Shown in pieces: positions 1 to 5,718 of a stretch of DNA of 5,971 nt. Location of the stretch: positions 3,396 to 9,366 of the forward strand of contig JASLZV010000048.1 of the NCBI GenBank assembly GCA_030754715.1. Direction: 5' to 3'. Origin of the DNA: Phycisphaerae bacterium (GTDB lineage: Bacteria > Planctomycetota > Phycisphaerae > SM23-33). The translations under genes and the position numbers were made by a program. Within the stretch, counting starts at the first letter, position 1. Each line of letters opens with the position of its first letter. Under the pieces are notes generated by a model that searched no databases, had not been told where the DNA came from, and worked only from the letters and a program-made list of their open reading frames with translations.

Positions 1-439
1 CCTTGAGTTCTTCTTCCGAAGCTACTTCCCACTTCACGTGGATTGTCCCGGGGTTGTTGGGGCTTTGGCGAACTATCTCGACCTGCGTGCCGGCGGGAGT
101 TTCGATGATGTGCTGCTTCTTACGCGTGTCCACCTCGTGCCGGGACTGTGGGACCTGAGGGGGCTCGACACGCTCACCGCTGTCTGCATCCTGCCAGATG
201 TGCCGGACTTGCGGGTGCTCGATGCGCTTGAAGCAGTCGCCGTAGTCGTAAATCCGCGCGGAACAGCCCAGGGACCGAAACAGTTCGACATACGACATGC
301 CCGTGTAGGGTCCCCCCAGCGGTTGACCCATGAATTTCTTGTCGTAATACCAGCAGCCGATCCGCGGCTGCCAGATGATCTTTCCGCCCGACTGCCCAAA
401 CATAACCTGGTGATGCAACTGGGCGAGATTCGTGCTCAC
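1..439 (-). CDS. Uroporphyrinogen decarboxylase-like (URO-D superfamily) protein, N-terminal part, runs off the left edge
   Basis: This is an open minus-strand frame of 146 codons with no stop before base 1, so only the N-terminal portion is visible. The GTG start at 439 is chosen because a good Shine-Dalgarno AAAGGA lies 8 bases upstream and the protein opens MSTNLAQLHHQVMFGQSGGK. The fragment contains IIWQPRIGCWYYDKK (residues 21-35), PYTGMSYVELFRSLGCSARIY (44-64) and HVKWEVASEEELK (134-146). This order (a W-Q-P-R stretch, a 'GMS..ELF..LGCSAR.Y' stretch, then a KWEV/EEELK segment) is what I recall for the distant URO-D/methyltransferase-like proteins common in planctomycetes and Lentisphaerae. 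Those are not the haem enzyme itself, and their substrates are mostly unknown. The catalytic barrel lies outside the window. Residues 83-108 are hydrophilic and charged, perhaps a lineage-specific insertion. It follows the HEAT lipoprotein gene by 66 bases on the same strand and could be co-transcribed. I am confident of the coding call and moderately confident of the family. Confidence 0.7.
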   Translation of the reverse strand, partial: MSTNLAQLHHQVMFGQSGGKIIWQPRIGCWYYDKKFMGQPLGGPYTGMSYVELFRSLGCSARIYDYGDCFKRIEHPQVRHIWQDADSGERVEPPQVPQSRHEVDTRKKQHIIETPAGTQVEIVRQSPNNPGTIHVKWEVASEEELK

Positions 440-447
440 GAATACTG

Positions 448-453
448 TCCTTT
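448..453 (-). promoter_or_regulatory. Ribosome binding site AAAGGA for the URO-D-like gene
   Basis: On the minus strand AAAGGA lies 8 bases before a GTG codon. It decides the start at 439, because this frame has no ATG that gives a sensible N-terminus near the upstream gene's stop. The 66-base gap it sits in (440-505) shows no convincing terminator or sigma70 promoter. Confidence 0.6.
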
Positions 454-505
454 AGCGGGAGAAAAACCGTCGGGTTCGTTGGCGATCATCCGAACGGTTC
501 AGGTC

Positions 506-1240
506 TTATCTAAACCAGCCGATCGGATTCCACCAGGCGCTGCCCCGCTTGGTGGTCTTGGGGGGTAGTTTGCTCAGGTCCGTACCGGCCCAGCGGGCCG
601 CCGACGGGCCGAAATCCCGCCCGGTGAGTTCCACCAGCATCTCGTGCGCCTGGTATTGTACGCCGAATTCCTTGTCGGACATGCACCGCACGAGCGTGTT
701 CACCACGTCCTGACGCCGATAGCGCCGAAGCGCGCGGCAGCAGGCGATCCGAACGTCCACTGACGGGTCGGACACCGCCGCCCTCCGTAGAGGCGCCACC
801 GCCGCCTCGCTGACAACGTTGCCCAACGCCACGGCGGCGTCCCATCGCACCTCGTCGGAGGGGTCTTTCATCGCACGCAGAAGGTCCGGAAGATACTCCG
901 CGTCGCCCGACCGCCCCAACGCGCGGACAGCCACGCAGATCAGCATGGGATAACGAAAGGGCGCCTTCCGCTTCATCTCCACCTCCAGCAGCGCGGCGTA
1001 GCCCTTGAGGTACGGCTCCTTCAGGCCCCAGGAATGGCTGGACAGTTTGGCGATGGCCTCACGCCGCACGTCCGGGTCGGGGTCTTCGAACGCCTGGGAC
1101 ACCAGTTCCTTTGGCGACGGGCCCATAATCTTACGGCTTGCGCCGGTGAGCGTAAAATCCTTTGGGTTGTCGCAGCCGGCCAGAACCTCCGGCATCGCGC
1201 AAAGAAGACTAAGAGTCCCTGACAAAATGAAGCGATGCAT
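506..1240 (-). CDS. HEAT-repeat lipoprotein, predicted inner-membrane anchored
   Basis: This encodes 244 residues from the ATG at 1240. The frame stays open for 59 more codons upstream, but only this ATG gives a clean lipoprotein signal: a short H-R start, a hydrophobic core at residues 4-20, and a lipobox L-A-G-C with the lipidated Cys at 23. Asp follows the Cys (+2). By the E. coli Lol rule this would keep the protein in the inner membrane, though whether the rule holds in this host is unknown. From residue about 45 there are four to five HEAT-type helical repeats: DPDPDVRREAI (53-63), CVAVRALGRSGD (102-113), DPSDEVRWDAAVALG (126-140), DPSVDVRIACCRALRR (158-173) and FGVQYQAHEMLVELTG (192-207). 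The tail ends in an aromatic-rich SAWWNPIGWFR. HEAT solenoids usually mediate protein-protein contacts, and no catalytic residues are visible. No good Shine-Dalgarno precedes the ATG. The start lies inside a long inverted repeat (1209-1372). The partner and role are unknown. Confidence 0.8.
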   Translation of the reverse strand: MHRFILSGTLSLLCAMPEVLAGCDNPKDFTLTGASRKIMGPSPKELVSQAFEDPDPDVRREAIAKLSSHSWGLKEPYLKGYAALLEVEMKRKAPFRYPMLICVAVRALGRSGDAEYLPDLLRAMKDPSDEVRWDAAVALGNVVSEAAVAPLRRAAVSDPSVDVRIACCRALRRYRRQDVVNTLVRCMSDKEFGVQYQAHEMLVELTGRDFGPSAARWAGTDLSKLPPKTTKRGSAWWNPIGWFR

Positions 1241-1372
1241 AGAGGCCGAGCGATTTGTTGGCTGGCAAGGAGGGCCAAGCAGGCAACCCCCGCCGATTGT
1301 CGATGCAGCCCGACGCCGCCAGACGGCAAAGGGGCCGGCCGAATGCCGCATCGCTTTGTTAGGGGCTCTAAG
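1209..1372. repeat. Long imperfect inverted repeat, 25 paired positions, 109-base loop
   Basis: The left arm is 1209-1238 and the right arm is 1348-1372. The inner 9 bases pair perfectly (AAGCGATGC at 1230-1238 with GCATCGCTT at 1348-1356). After a 5-base bulge on the left (1225-1229), 16 further positions align (1209-1224 with 1357-1372) with three mismatches, two of which are G-T wobble pairs. The right arm ends 20 bases downstream of the murI stop. The left arm covers codons 1-11 of the HEAT lipoprotein gene. I find no clear target-site duplication and no transposase. It could be a MITE-like or REP-like remnant, or an RNA fold between murI and the lipoprotein gene. Confidence 0.6.
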
Positions 1373-1392
1373 AATAAGGGTTCTTGTGGAAA

Positions 1393-2235
1393 TCACGTTG
1401 TCGGCTCCGTTATGCATTCCAGTTCGTCGGTTCCCACGAACATCACGTCGTCGATTTTCCGTCCGCCGAAACGCTCCGCCAGAAGCGCGAAACGACGGGG
1501 GTTATCGGTGGTGAAACACCGCAGCGTCCCGCCGGCGCTGCGCGGGGACTGTAGGTGTGTGTCGACAAGCCGCCTGTGCACCTCTTCCGCCGCCGCCTGA
1601 CCGGAATTGATCAGCGGCACATCGGGGCCCATCAACTTGCCTATCGCTCCCGACAGGAGAGGGTAATGCGTGCAGCCGAGGATCATCGCCCCCGGACGGG
1701 CCCGCTGAAGCCGGTGCAGGTAGTCGCTCAAAACGTGCAGGACGATCGGGTCGTCCTCCCCGCGGCCCTCTTCGACAATCGGCACCAGCAGCGGACAGGC
1801 GGCGACCAGCACCTCGCGGCCGGGAGCAAGCCGCTCGATTGTCCGTTGATACGCCCCCGATGAGATCGTCGCTTCGGTGGCGATCACGCCGATGGGCCTG
1901 TCGGTGCGCCCCACGGCCGCCGCCGCACTCGGGCCGATCACGTCTACCACGTCCACGTCAATGCGCTCCTGAAGCACGTCGATAGCCGCCGCCGAGGCCG
2001 TGTTGCACGCCACCACCAGCAGTTTCGGAGAAAACCGCATCAGGTAGGCCGCATCGCTTAGTGCGAACCGCCGCACCGTTTCCAGCGACTTGATCCCGTA
2101 AGGCACCCGCGCGCTGTCGCCCAGGTACACGATGTCCTCTCCGCCCATGGCCGCCATCAGTTCGCGCACGACCGTCAGACCGCCCAGACCGGAATCAAAC
2201 ACGCAGATAGGCCGATCGTTTGTTTCCACGGGCAA
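1393..2235 (-). CDS. murI: Glutamate racemase MurI
   Basis: This encodes 280 residues, a normal length for MurI. The enzyme is a cytoplasmic, cofactor-independent racemase that makes D-glutamate for the second residue of the peptidoglycan stem peptide. It uses two cysteines as acid and base on opposite faces of the substrate. Both are present with their signatures: VVACNTAS (Cys77) and LGCTHYP (Cys188, with His190). The N-terminal substrate motif VFDSGLGGLTV (Asp14, Ser15) and PYG (45-47) are intact, and T119/E121 fall in the expected central region. The start is uncertain: only TTG at 2235 and GTG at 2229 are available below an in-frame TAG, and neither has a clear Shine-Dalgarno. I keep the longer form. 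It is divergent from the metallophosphoesterase gene (163 bases between starts) and lies upstream of the HEAT lipoprotein gene on the same strand. An intact MurI implies that the host makes peptidoglycan. Confidence 0.95.
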   Translation of the reverse strand: MPVETNDRPICVFDSGLGGLTVVRELMAAMGGEDIVYLGDSARVPYGIKSLETVRRFALSDAAYLMRFSPKLLVVACNTASAAAIDVLQERIDVDVVDVIGPSAAAAVGRTDRPIGVIATEATISSGAYQRTIERLAPGREVLVAACPLLVPIVEEGRGEDDPIVLHVLSDYLHRLQRARPGAMILGCTHYPLLSGAIGKLMGPDVPLINSGQAAAEEVHRRLVDTHLQSPRSAGGTLRCFTTDNPRRFALLAERFGGRKIDDVMFVGTDELECITEPTT

Positions 2236-2398
2236 TAGTGTCGTCTACCGCGGCGCAGCACGCAAGAGTTGGGTTGCGGCTTGCCAATTCCGGCTGTCTT
2301 TGTGACTTGGAACTTGGAATTCGACCGCGATTTGGTTATTGAACTGTGCTTGTGTTCTAACGTCGCTGTCGCAGCCGCGGTGGAAGGGAACTTGAAAC
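2236..2398. promoter_or_regulatory. Divergent intergenic region between murI and the metallophosphoesterase gene
   Basis: These 163 bases are less GC-rich than the flanking genes and must carry the starts of two divergent transcripts. For the plus-strand gene the best candidate is weak: TTGGTT at 2332-2337 and TCTAAC at 2356-2361, 18 bases apart. A perfect tandem 7-mer, ACTTGGA twice, sits at 2305-2318. I see no convincing sigma70 promoter for murI on the minus strand and no operator-like palindrome. The region holds no credible small gene. Confidence 0.3.
2382..2389 (+). promoter_or_regulatory. Ribosome binding site GGAAGGGA for the metallophosphoesterase gene
   Basis: This purine-rich GGAAGGGA ends 9 bases before the ATG at 2399. 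It supports that start over any in-frame alternative. Confidence 0.6.
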
Positions 2399-2914
2399 AT
2401 GAGAATCGGACTGCTGAGCGATTCGCACGGGCGGACGGGGCTCCTCCGGGCGGCGATGGCGGCCTTGGCCACCCACGATGTCGAGGTGCTGGTGCACTGC
2501 GGAGACATCCACAGCCCCGGCGACGTGGAGGTGCTGGGCGCCGCCGGCACCCCGGCGTACCTGGTGGCCGGAAACTCCGACCACCAGGTCGATCGGCTGG
2601 CCGAGGCCGCCGAACGATGCGGCGTACACTTTTCACCCTTGCTGATCGACGTTCCACTGAGAAACGAGCAGTATCTCGCGGCTTTGCACGGCCATGACTT
2701 ACGCCTGCTCAAGGCGCTGGTGGCCGCCCATCGCTTTCCCTACATCTGTCATGGGCATACCCACCGCACAAGCGACGACCGGCACGGCAAGGTGCGGGTT
2801 ATCTGCCCCGGCGCCCTTCACCACCCGCGCCGCTCCAAACATCCCACTGCAGCCGTCCTGGACACCCACCAGGACACCGTTACTTTTATCGATACTACCG
2901 AGGACGCAGATTAA
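2399..2914 (+). CDS. YfcE/MJ0936-type metallophosphoesterase (phosphodiesterase)
   Basis: This encodes 171 residues, typical of the compact single-domain YfcE/MJ0936 calcineurin-like phosphodiesterases, which hydrolyse phosphodiester bonds using two divalent metals in the cytoplasm. All metal-ligand motifs appear in order: D-S-H (Asp8, His10), CGDIH (Asp36), GNSD (Asn59, with Asp61), LHGHD (His97, His99) and HGHTH (His118, His120, His122). The usual NPGS-type loop near the end is CPGA here (residues 136-139), a change away from the metal site that may alter substrate fit. The natural substrate is not known for this family; activity is usually shown on artificial diesters. The start at 2399 has a good Shine-Dalgarno. 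The gene is divergent from murI and ends 23 bases from the convergent pyk stop, so it is probably a single-gene transcript. Confidence 0.92.
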   Translation: MRIGLLSDSHGRTGLLRAAMAALATHDVEVLVHCGDIHSPGDVEVLGAAGTPAYLVAGNSDHQVDRLAEAAERCGVHFSPLLIDVPLRNEQYLAALHGHDLRLLKALVAAHRFPYICHGHTHRTSDDRHGKVRVICPGALHHPRRSKHPTAAVLDTHQDTVTFIDTTEDAD

Positions 2915-2937
2915 CTTCGTCGTTCGACGGGCCCGGG

Positions 2938-4356
2938 CTATTCCACCGTGTGGACTACCAGGGTGCTGGTCCCCCCGGGCGTATTGAGTGAGCGGCCAGA
3001 CACCACGATGATCTTGTCTCCCACCCTGGCCGCTCCCTGTTCGATGGCAAACTCTGAAGCCAGGCCAAGCACGTCGCGGGTGTGCTGCGGGGCGGACGCC
3101 CGCACCGAAACCACTCCGTAGTACAGGCACATCCGCCGCACGGCGCCCAGATCGGGCGAAATGCCCAGGATCGGACAGGCCGGCCTCTGCTTGGAAAACA
3201 TCCTCGCCGTCGTGCCGGTAACCGTGAAAGTGGCTATCGCCGCAATCGCCTGAGTCGCCATTATTTCACGGACACCGGCGGCCAGTGCCCCCGCCGTGCC
3301 TGCTCTCACCGGCGGTGCGGGCGCAGATGCGGTGGTCTGGTCGTCATAGCCCTGGATCTCCGCCACGATGCGGTCCATCATCTTCACCGCCGCTGCCGGG
3401 AACTGTCCGACGGCCGTCTCGCCCGACAGCATCACCGCGTCGGCGTGGTCCAGGACGGCGTTGGCTACGTCCGAGACCTCCGCACGAGTGGGGGTGCGGC
3501 AGGACGTCATGCTCTCCAGCATCTGAGTGGCGATGATGCAGGGCTTGCCTGACGCCTGACACAGGCCAGCGATCCGCTTCTGTGCCACCGGTACACTCGG
3601 CAGGTCCATCTCCACGCCAAGGTCGCCGCGGGCCACCATCACCCCGTCAGACGCCGCGACGATCGACTCGATGTTGGCTATGGCCTGGGGCTTTTCGATC
3701 TTCGCGATGACGTGTGCCCCGCAGTCGGCCGCGCCGAGAGTCTCGCGCAGAACGGCTATGTCGTCGGCCGTCCTGACGAACGAGATCGCTACGTAGTCAA
3801 AGTCGCCTCTGGCGATCCAGGCCGCGTCGCGGCGGTCCTTTTCCGTCATGGCGGGGACCTCCAACCGCGTGTCCGGCAGGTTCACCCCCTTGCCGCTGGC
3901 CAGCATACCGCCTCGAACCACCCGGCAGACGACCTCGTCCGGCGGGCGGACCTCCACCACTTCCAGGCTGATCTTGCCGTCGTCCAGCAACATCGCCTCC
4001 CCCGGGGCCACCGTCTTGGTGAGTTCTTCCAGGGTGGTGGAAAACCGTCTGGCGTCCCCCACAACGTGCTGACGCTCGATTGTGATTTGATGCCCTTCGC
4101 CGAGCAGCACCGACCCGCCGGCGATCTCACGCACGCGAATCTTCGGCCCGCACAGGTCCGCCATCACCGCCAGGGGGCGGTCGAGTTCGTCCTCCACTGA
4201 CCGGATGTTTGCCAGCAGGCCCTGGCGCTGCGATTCGTTACCGTGGGAAAAGTTGATGCGAAACACGTCCGCCCCCGCAAGGGCAAGTTGCCTGATGGCC
4301 TCCGCCTCCTCGCAGGCCGGACCGAGCGTCGCGACGATCTTCGTTCGAATTGCCAT
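2938..4356 (-). CDS. pyk: Pyruvate kinase
   Basis: This encodes 472 residues, the standard bacterial length. It transfers the phosphate of phosphoenolpyruvate to ADP, giving pyruvate and ATP, the last step of glycolysis. It needs Mg and usually K, and it is normally a tetramer. Visible landmarks are RTKIVATLGPA (4-14), FRINFSHG (32-39), DLCGPKIR (67-74; most homologues have Q rather than C), the catalytic signature IAKIEKP with Lys219 and Glu221, ARGDLGVE (242-249), TQMLESM (277-283) and DAVMLSGETA (306-315). The B domain spans roughly 72-165 and the C-terminal regulatory domain roughly 345-472, ending SGRSLNTPGGTSTLVVHTVE. His304 replaces the common Gly in VLDG. The same frame is open for 240 codons further upstream, but that stretch is antisense to another gene. 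An ATG at 4365 is possible but would overlap the predicted -10. I prefer ATG 4356. It lacks a Shine-Dalgarno, consistent with a leaderless transcript. Confidence 0.96.
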   Translation of the reverse strand: MAIRTKIVATLGPACEEAEAIRQLALAGADVFRINFSHGNESQRQGLLANIRSVEDELDRPLAVMADLCGPKIRVREIAGGSVLLGEGHQITIERQHVVGDARRFSTTLEELTKTVAPGEAMLLDDGKISLEVVEVRPPDEVVCRVVRGGMLASGKGVNLPDTRLEVPAMTEKDRRDAAWIARGDFDYVAISFVRTADDIAVLRETLGAADCGAHVIAKIEKPQAIANIESIVAASDGVMVARGDLGVEMDLPSVPVAQKRIAGLCQASGKPCIIATQMLESMTSCRTPTRAEVSDVANAVLDHADAVMLSGETAVGQFPAAAVKMMDRIVAEIQGYDDQTTASAPAPPVRAGTAGALAAGVREIMATQAIAAIATFTVTGTTARMFSKQRPACPILGISPDLGAVRRMCLYYGVVSVRASAPQHTRDVLGLASEFAIEQGAARVGDKIIVVSGRSLNTPGGTSTLVVHTVE

Positions 4357-4363
4357 GGGCGAC

Positions 4364-4392
4364 ATTGTACCGTCGGCGGGCGCCCCGGAGAA
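4364..4392 (-). promoter_or_regulatory. Candidate sigma70-type promoter for pyk, implying a leaderless mRNA
   Basis: On the minus strand a -10 TACAAT (4369-4364, 5 of 6 matches) lies 17 bases after a weak -35 TTCTCC (4392-4387, 3 of 6). Transcription would start near 4357, next to the ATG at 4356. That fits the absence of a Shine-Dalgarno and argues against the ATG at 4365, which overlaps the -10. The weak -35 leaves this uncertain. Confidence 0.4.
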
Positions 4393-4400
4393 GCGCCGCC

Positions 4401-4425
4401 CCCGCCCCGCCGACGGCGGGGCGGG
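4401..4425. repeat. Perfect 11-bp GC-only inverted repeat with a 3-base loop
   Basis: CCCGCCCCGCC (4401-4411), loop GAC (4412-4414), then the exact complement GGCGGGGCGGG (4415-4425). On the plus strand it is followed by TCTTT, which gives it the look of a short terminator. No plus-strand gene ends just upstream: the nearest stops at 2914. It lies just upstream of the candidate pyk -35 and just before the plus-strand -35. It could insulate the two divergent promoters, stop read-through antisense to pyk, or be a protein-binding dyad. Confidence 0.7.
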
Positions 4426-4435
4426 TCTTTGACAA

Positions 4436-4464
4436 TTGACAAACGCCAGGGGTGAAAGTCTACT
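4436..4464 (+). promoter_or_regulatory. Sigma70-type promoter for the COG2426-AMMECR1 gene pair
   Basis: A perfect -35 TTGACA (4436-4441), a 17-base spacer and a -10 TCTACT (4459-4464, 4 of 6) place the transcript start near 4471, about 66 bases before the ATG at 4537. A second TTGACA lies 7 bases upstream (4429-4434), forming a TTGACAA direct repeat. An alternative extended -10, TGTGATAAT, lies at 4473-4481 but has only a weak -35. Confidence 0.5.
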
Positions 4465-4536
4465 GTCGGTGGTGTGATAATTGCCGGACGCATCTGCGGC
4501 TGCGCCACCCAGGATACCGCGGCGAAGGAATCGGCG

Positions 4537-5040
4537 ATGCATGAGTTCTTTTCGCAGACGTTCAGCAATCCCTACGTGTGGATTGTCATTCTTACCCTCG
4601 CGCCGTTCCTGGAACTTCGGGCCAGCATTCCCTATGGGATTCTGGTGGCCAAGGAGCACTACGCGGCGGTGGTCCTGACGGCCGTGGTCGTGAACATACT
4701 GCTCGGACCGGTCATCTATTTCCTGCTGGAAAGGCTCCTGCACGTTGCGCTGCGCCTGGGGCCCGTCAGGCGGCTGTGGGATCGTGTGGTCGTCAGGGTC
4801 CAGAAGAAGGTTCATCCCCTTGTCGAGAAATACGGCGTCCTGGGACTGGGCTTGTTCATAGGGGTCCCTCTGCCCGGCTCGGGCGTTTACAGCGGAGCAA
4901 TCGGAGGCTACCTGTTGGGCTTCACCAGGAAGGAGTTTTACGTGGGCACAGTCATAGGGGTGCTGATAGCCGCCGCCGCGGTGACGGCTGTGGTGCTGAC
5001 CGGAGCCGGAGCGTTTTTCATCTTCCTCAAGCAGGTGTAG
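4537..5040 (+). CDS. COG2426 / Sm_multidrug_ex (PF06695-type) small integral membrane protein
   Basis: This encodes 167 residues and is strongly hydrophobic. The start is the ATG at 4537, with AAGGAA 6 bases upstream. A GTG at 4474 would add 21 residues but lies right at the predicted transcript start. The family hallmarks are an N-terminal LAPFLELRASIPYGI (21-35, with the conserved E-L-R...P.G) and a central GVPLPGSGVYSGA (109-121, the P-x-P-G-x-G loop). Likely membrane segments are about 13-36, 43-66, 98-127 (possibly two short or re-entrant helices) and 135-163. A basic amphipathic stretch (73-97, with R78, R79, R83, R87, K90 and K91) probably faces the cytoplasm. The 'small multidrug export' name rests on little evidence; the real substrate is unknown. 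The re-entrant-loop look resembles DedA-like proteins. It is followed after 38 bases by the AMMECR1 gene, probably in one transcript. Confidence 0.88.
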   Translation: MHEFFSQTFSNPYVWIVILTLAPFLELRASIPYGILVAKEHYAAVVLTAVVVNILLGPVIYFLLERLLHVALRLGPVRRLWDRVVVRVQKKVHPLVEKYGVLGLGLFIGVPLPGSGVYSGAIGGYLLGFTRKEFYVGTVIGVLIAAAAVTAVVLTGAGAFFIFLKQV

Positions 5041-5066
5041 GCCCCCGCGACCTGGCCTGCGGCGAC

Positions 5067-5070
5067 GGAG
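5067..5070 (+). promoter_or_regulatory. Ribosome binding site GGAG for the AMMECR1 gene
   Basis: GGAG lies 8 bases before the ATG at 5079. It fixes the start within a frame that is open far upstream, antisense-like, through the previous gene. Confidence 0.6.
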
Positions 5071-5078
5071 AATCACCC

Positions 5079-5630
5079 ATGGCGATATCTGCTGAAGATC
5101 GAGGCAAACTGGTGGCCCTGGCGCGAGCCGCCGCCGCCGCCCAGGTTACCGGCGTCCCCCGCCCTCGCGTGGTACAATCGAACGGCGTGCTGGCCGAGCA
5201 GCGGGGGTGCTTCGTGACGCTGACCAACGCCGGGCGCCTGCGCGGGTGCATCGGCACGTTTCAGCCGCGCGGGCCACTGGGCGAGATGATCGTCGAGATG
5301 GGCGCGTCGGCCGCCGGGCACGACCCGCGATTCCTGCACGACCCCATCACGCCGACGGAACTGGACCAACTGACCGTCGAAGTGTCCGTGCTCTCGCCGC
5401 TGGAAAAGACCGACGATCCGGCCGCCCTGACCGTCGGCGCCCACGGCATCTACGTCGTGCAGGGGGCCCGGTCGGGATGTTTTCTGCCGGAGGTGGCCAC
5501 TGACATGGGCTGGGGCGCCGAGGAATTCCTCGACCAGTGCTGTCAGGGCAAGGCCAACCTGCCGCCCGGCGCCTGGCGCGACCCCCGGACCACCGTCTAT
5601 CTGTTCACTTCGGAAAAATTCAACCACTGA
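5079..5630 (+). CDS. amrA: AMMECR1-domain protein (AmmeMemoRadiSam system protein A type)
   Basis: This encodes 183 residues, the usual size of a stand-alone AMMECR1 domain. The diagnostic LRGCIG motif is at 54-59. It is preceded by GCFVTL (43-48) and followed by HDPRF (81-85), the strand TVEVSVLSP (99-107) and GIYVVQGARSGCFLPEVATD (123-142), then LPPGAW (161-166). The LRGCIG Cys is suspected to be functional, but the reaction of the family is not established. In many prokaryotes protein A is encoded with a Memo-type protein B and a radical SAM enzyme. Neither partner is in this window. The only companion is the COG2426 membrane protein 38 bases upstream. No membrane segment or signal is visible, so it should be cytoplasmic. 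I use the symbol amrA by family assignment only. Confidence 0.92.
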   Translation: MAISAEDRGKLVALARAAAAAQVTGVPRPRVVQSNGVLAEQRGCFVTLTNAGRLRGCIGTFQPRGPLGEMIVEMGASAAGHDPRFLHDPITPTELDQLTVEVSVLSPLEKTDDPAALTVGAHGIYVVQGARSGCFLPEVATDMGWGAEEFLDQCCQGKANLPPGAWRDPRTTVYLFTSEKFNH

Positions 5631-5718
5631 CCGCCGGCAAACCGCGGGGGGATCAATCCCGTATCGACGCGATCTCTTCTGTTCGGCTGGGTCCTCTGCG
5701 GCGGATTGGACCGTCGTC

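Noticed and set aside
38..568. A 176-codon plus-strand open frame
   Set aside because: It is antisense to the URO-D-like gene, whose protein has recognisable conserved blocks and a ribosome binding site, and this frame shows no domain.
1209..1372. Integron attC site
   Set aside because: The minus-strand boxes CCCTAAC and GTCAGGG resemble attC core boxes but fail RYYYAAC/GTTRRRY. Pairing also extends outside them, and there is no integrase or cassette array.
2048..2059. A second copy of the 12-mer GCCGCATCGCTT (also at 1345-1356), suggesting a dispersed repeat
   Set aside because: This copy lies inside murI coding conserved-looking sequence and the similarity stops at 12 bases, so it is probably coincidence.
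2915..2937. A bidirectional terminator between the phosphoesterase gene and pyk
   Set aside because: There are only very small dyads (CGTCG/CGACG and a GCCCGGGC palindrome), with no T tract on either strand.
4357..5076. A 240-codon in-frame extension upstream of pyk on the minus strand
   Set aside because: It is antisense to the COG2426 gene, has no family features and precedes a complete normal-length pyruvate kinase. Long open shadow frames are common in GC-rich coding DNA.
4578..5078. A long upstream extension of the AMMECR1 frame
   Set aside because: It overlaps the COG2426 gene in another frame. The ATG at 5079 has a Shine-Dalgarno and gives the usual family length.
5631..5718. A terminator between the AMMECR1 gene and the LexA-like gene
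   Set aside because: Only 4-5 bp stems are visible (for example GGTCC/GGACC at 5691-5712) and no T run follows them.
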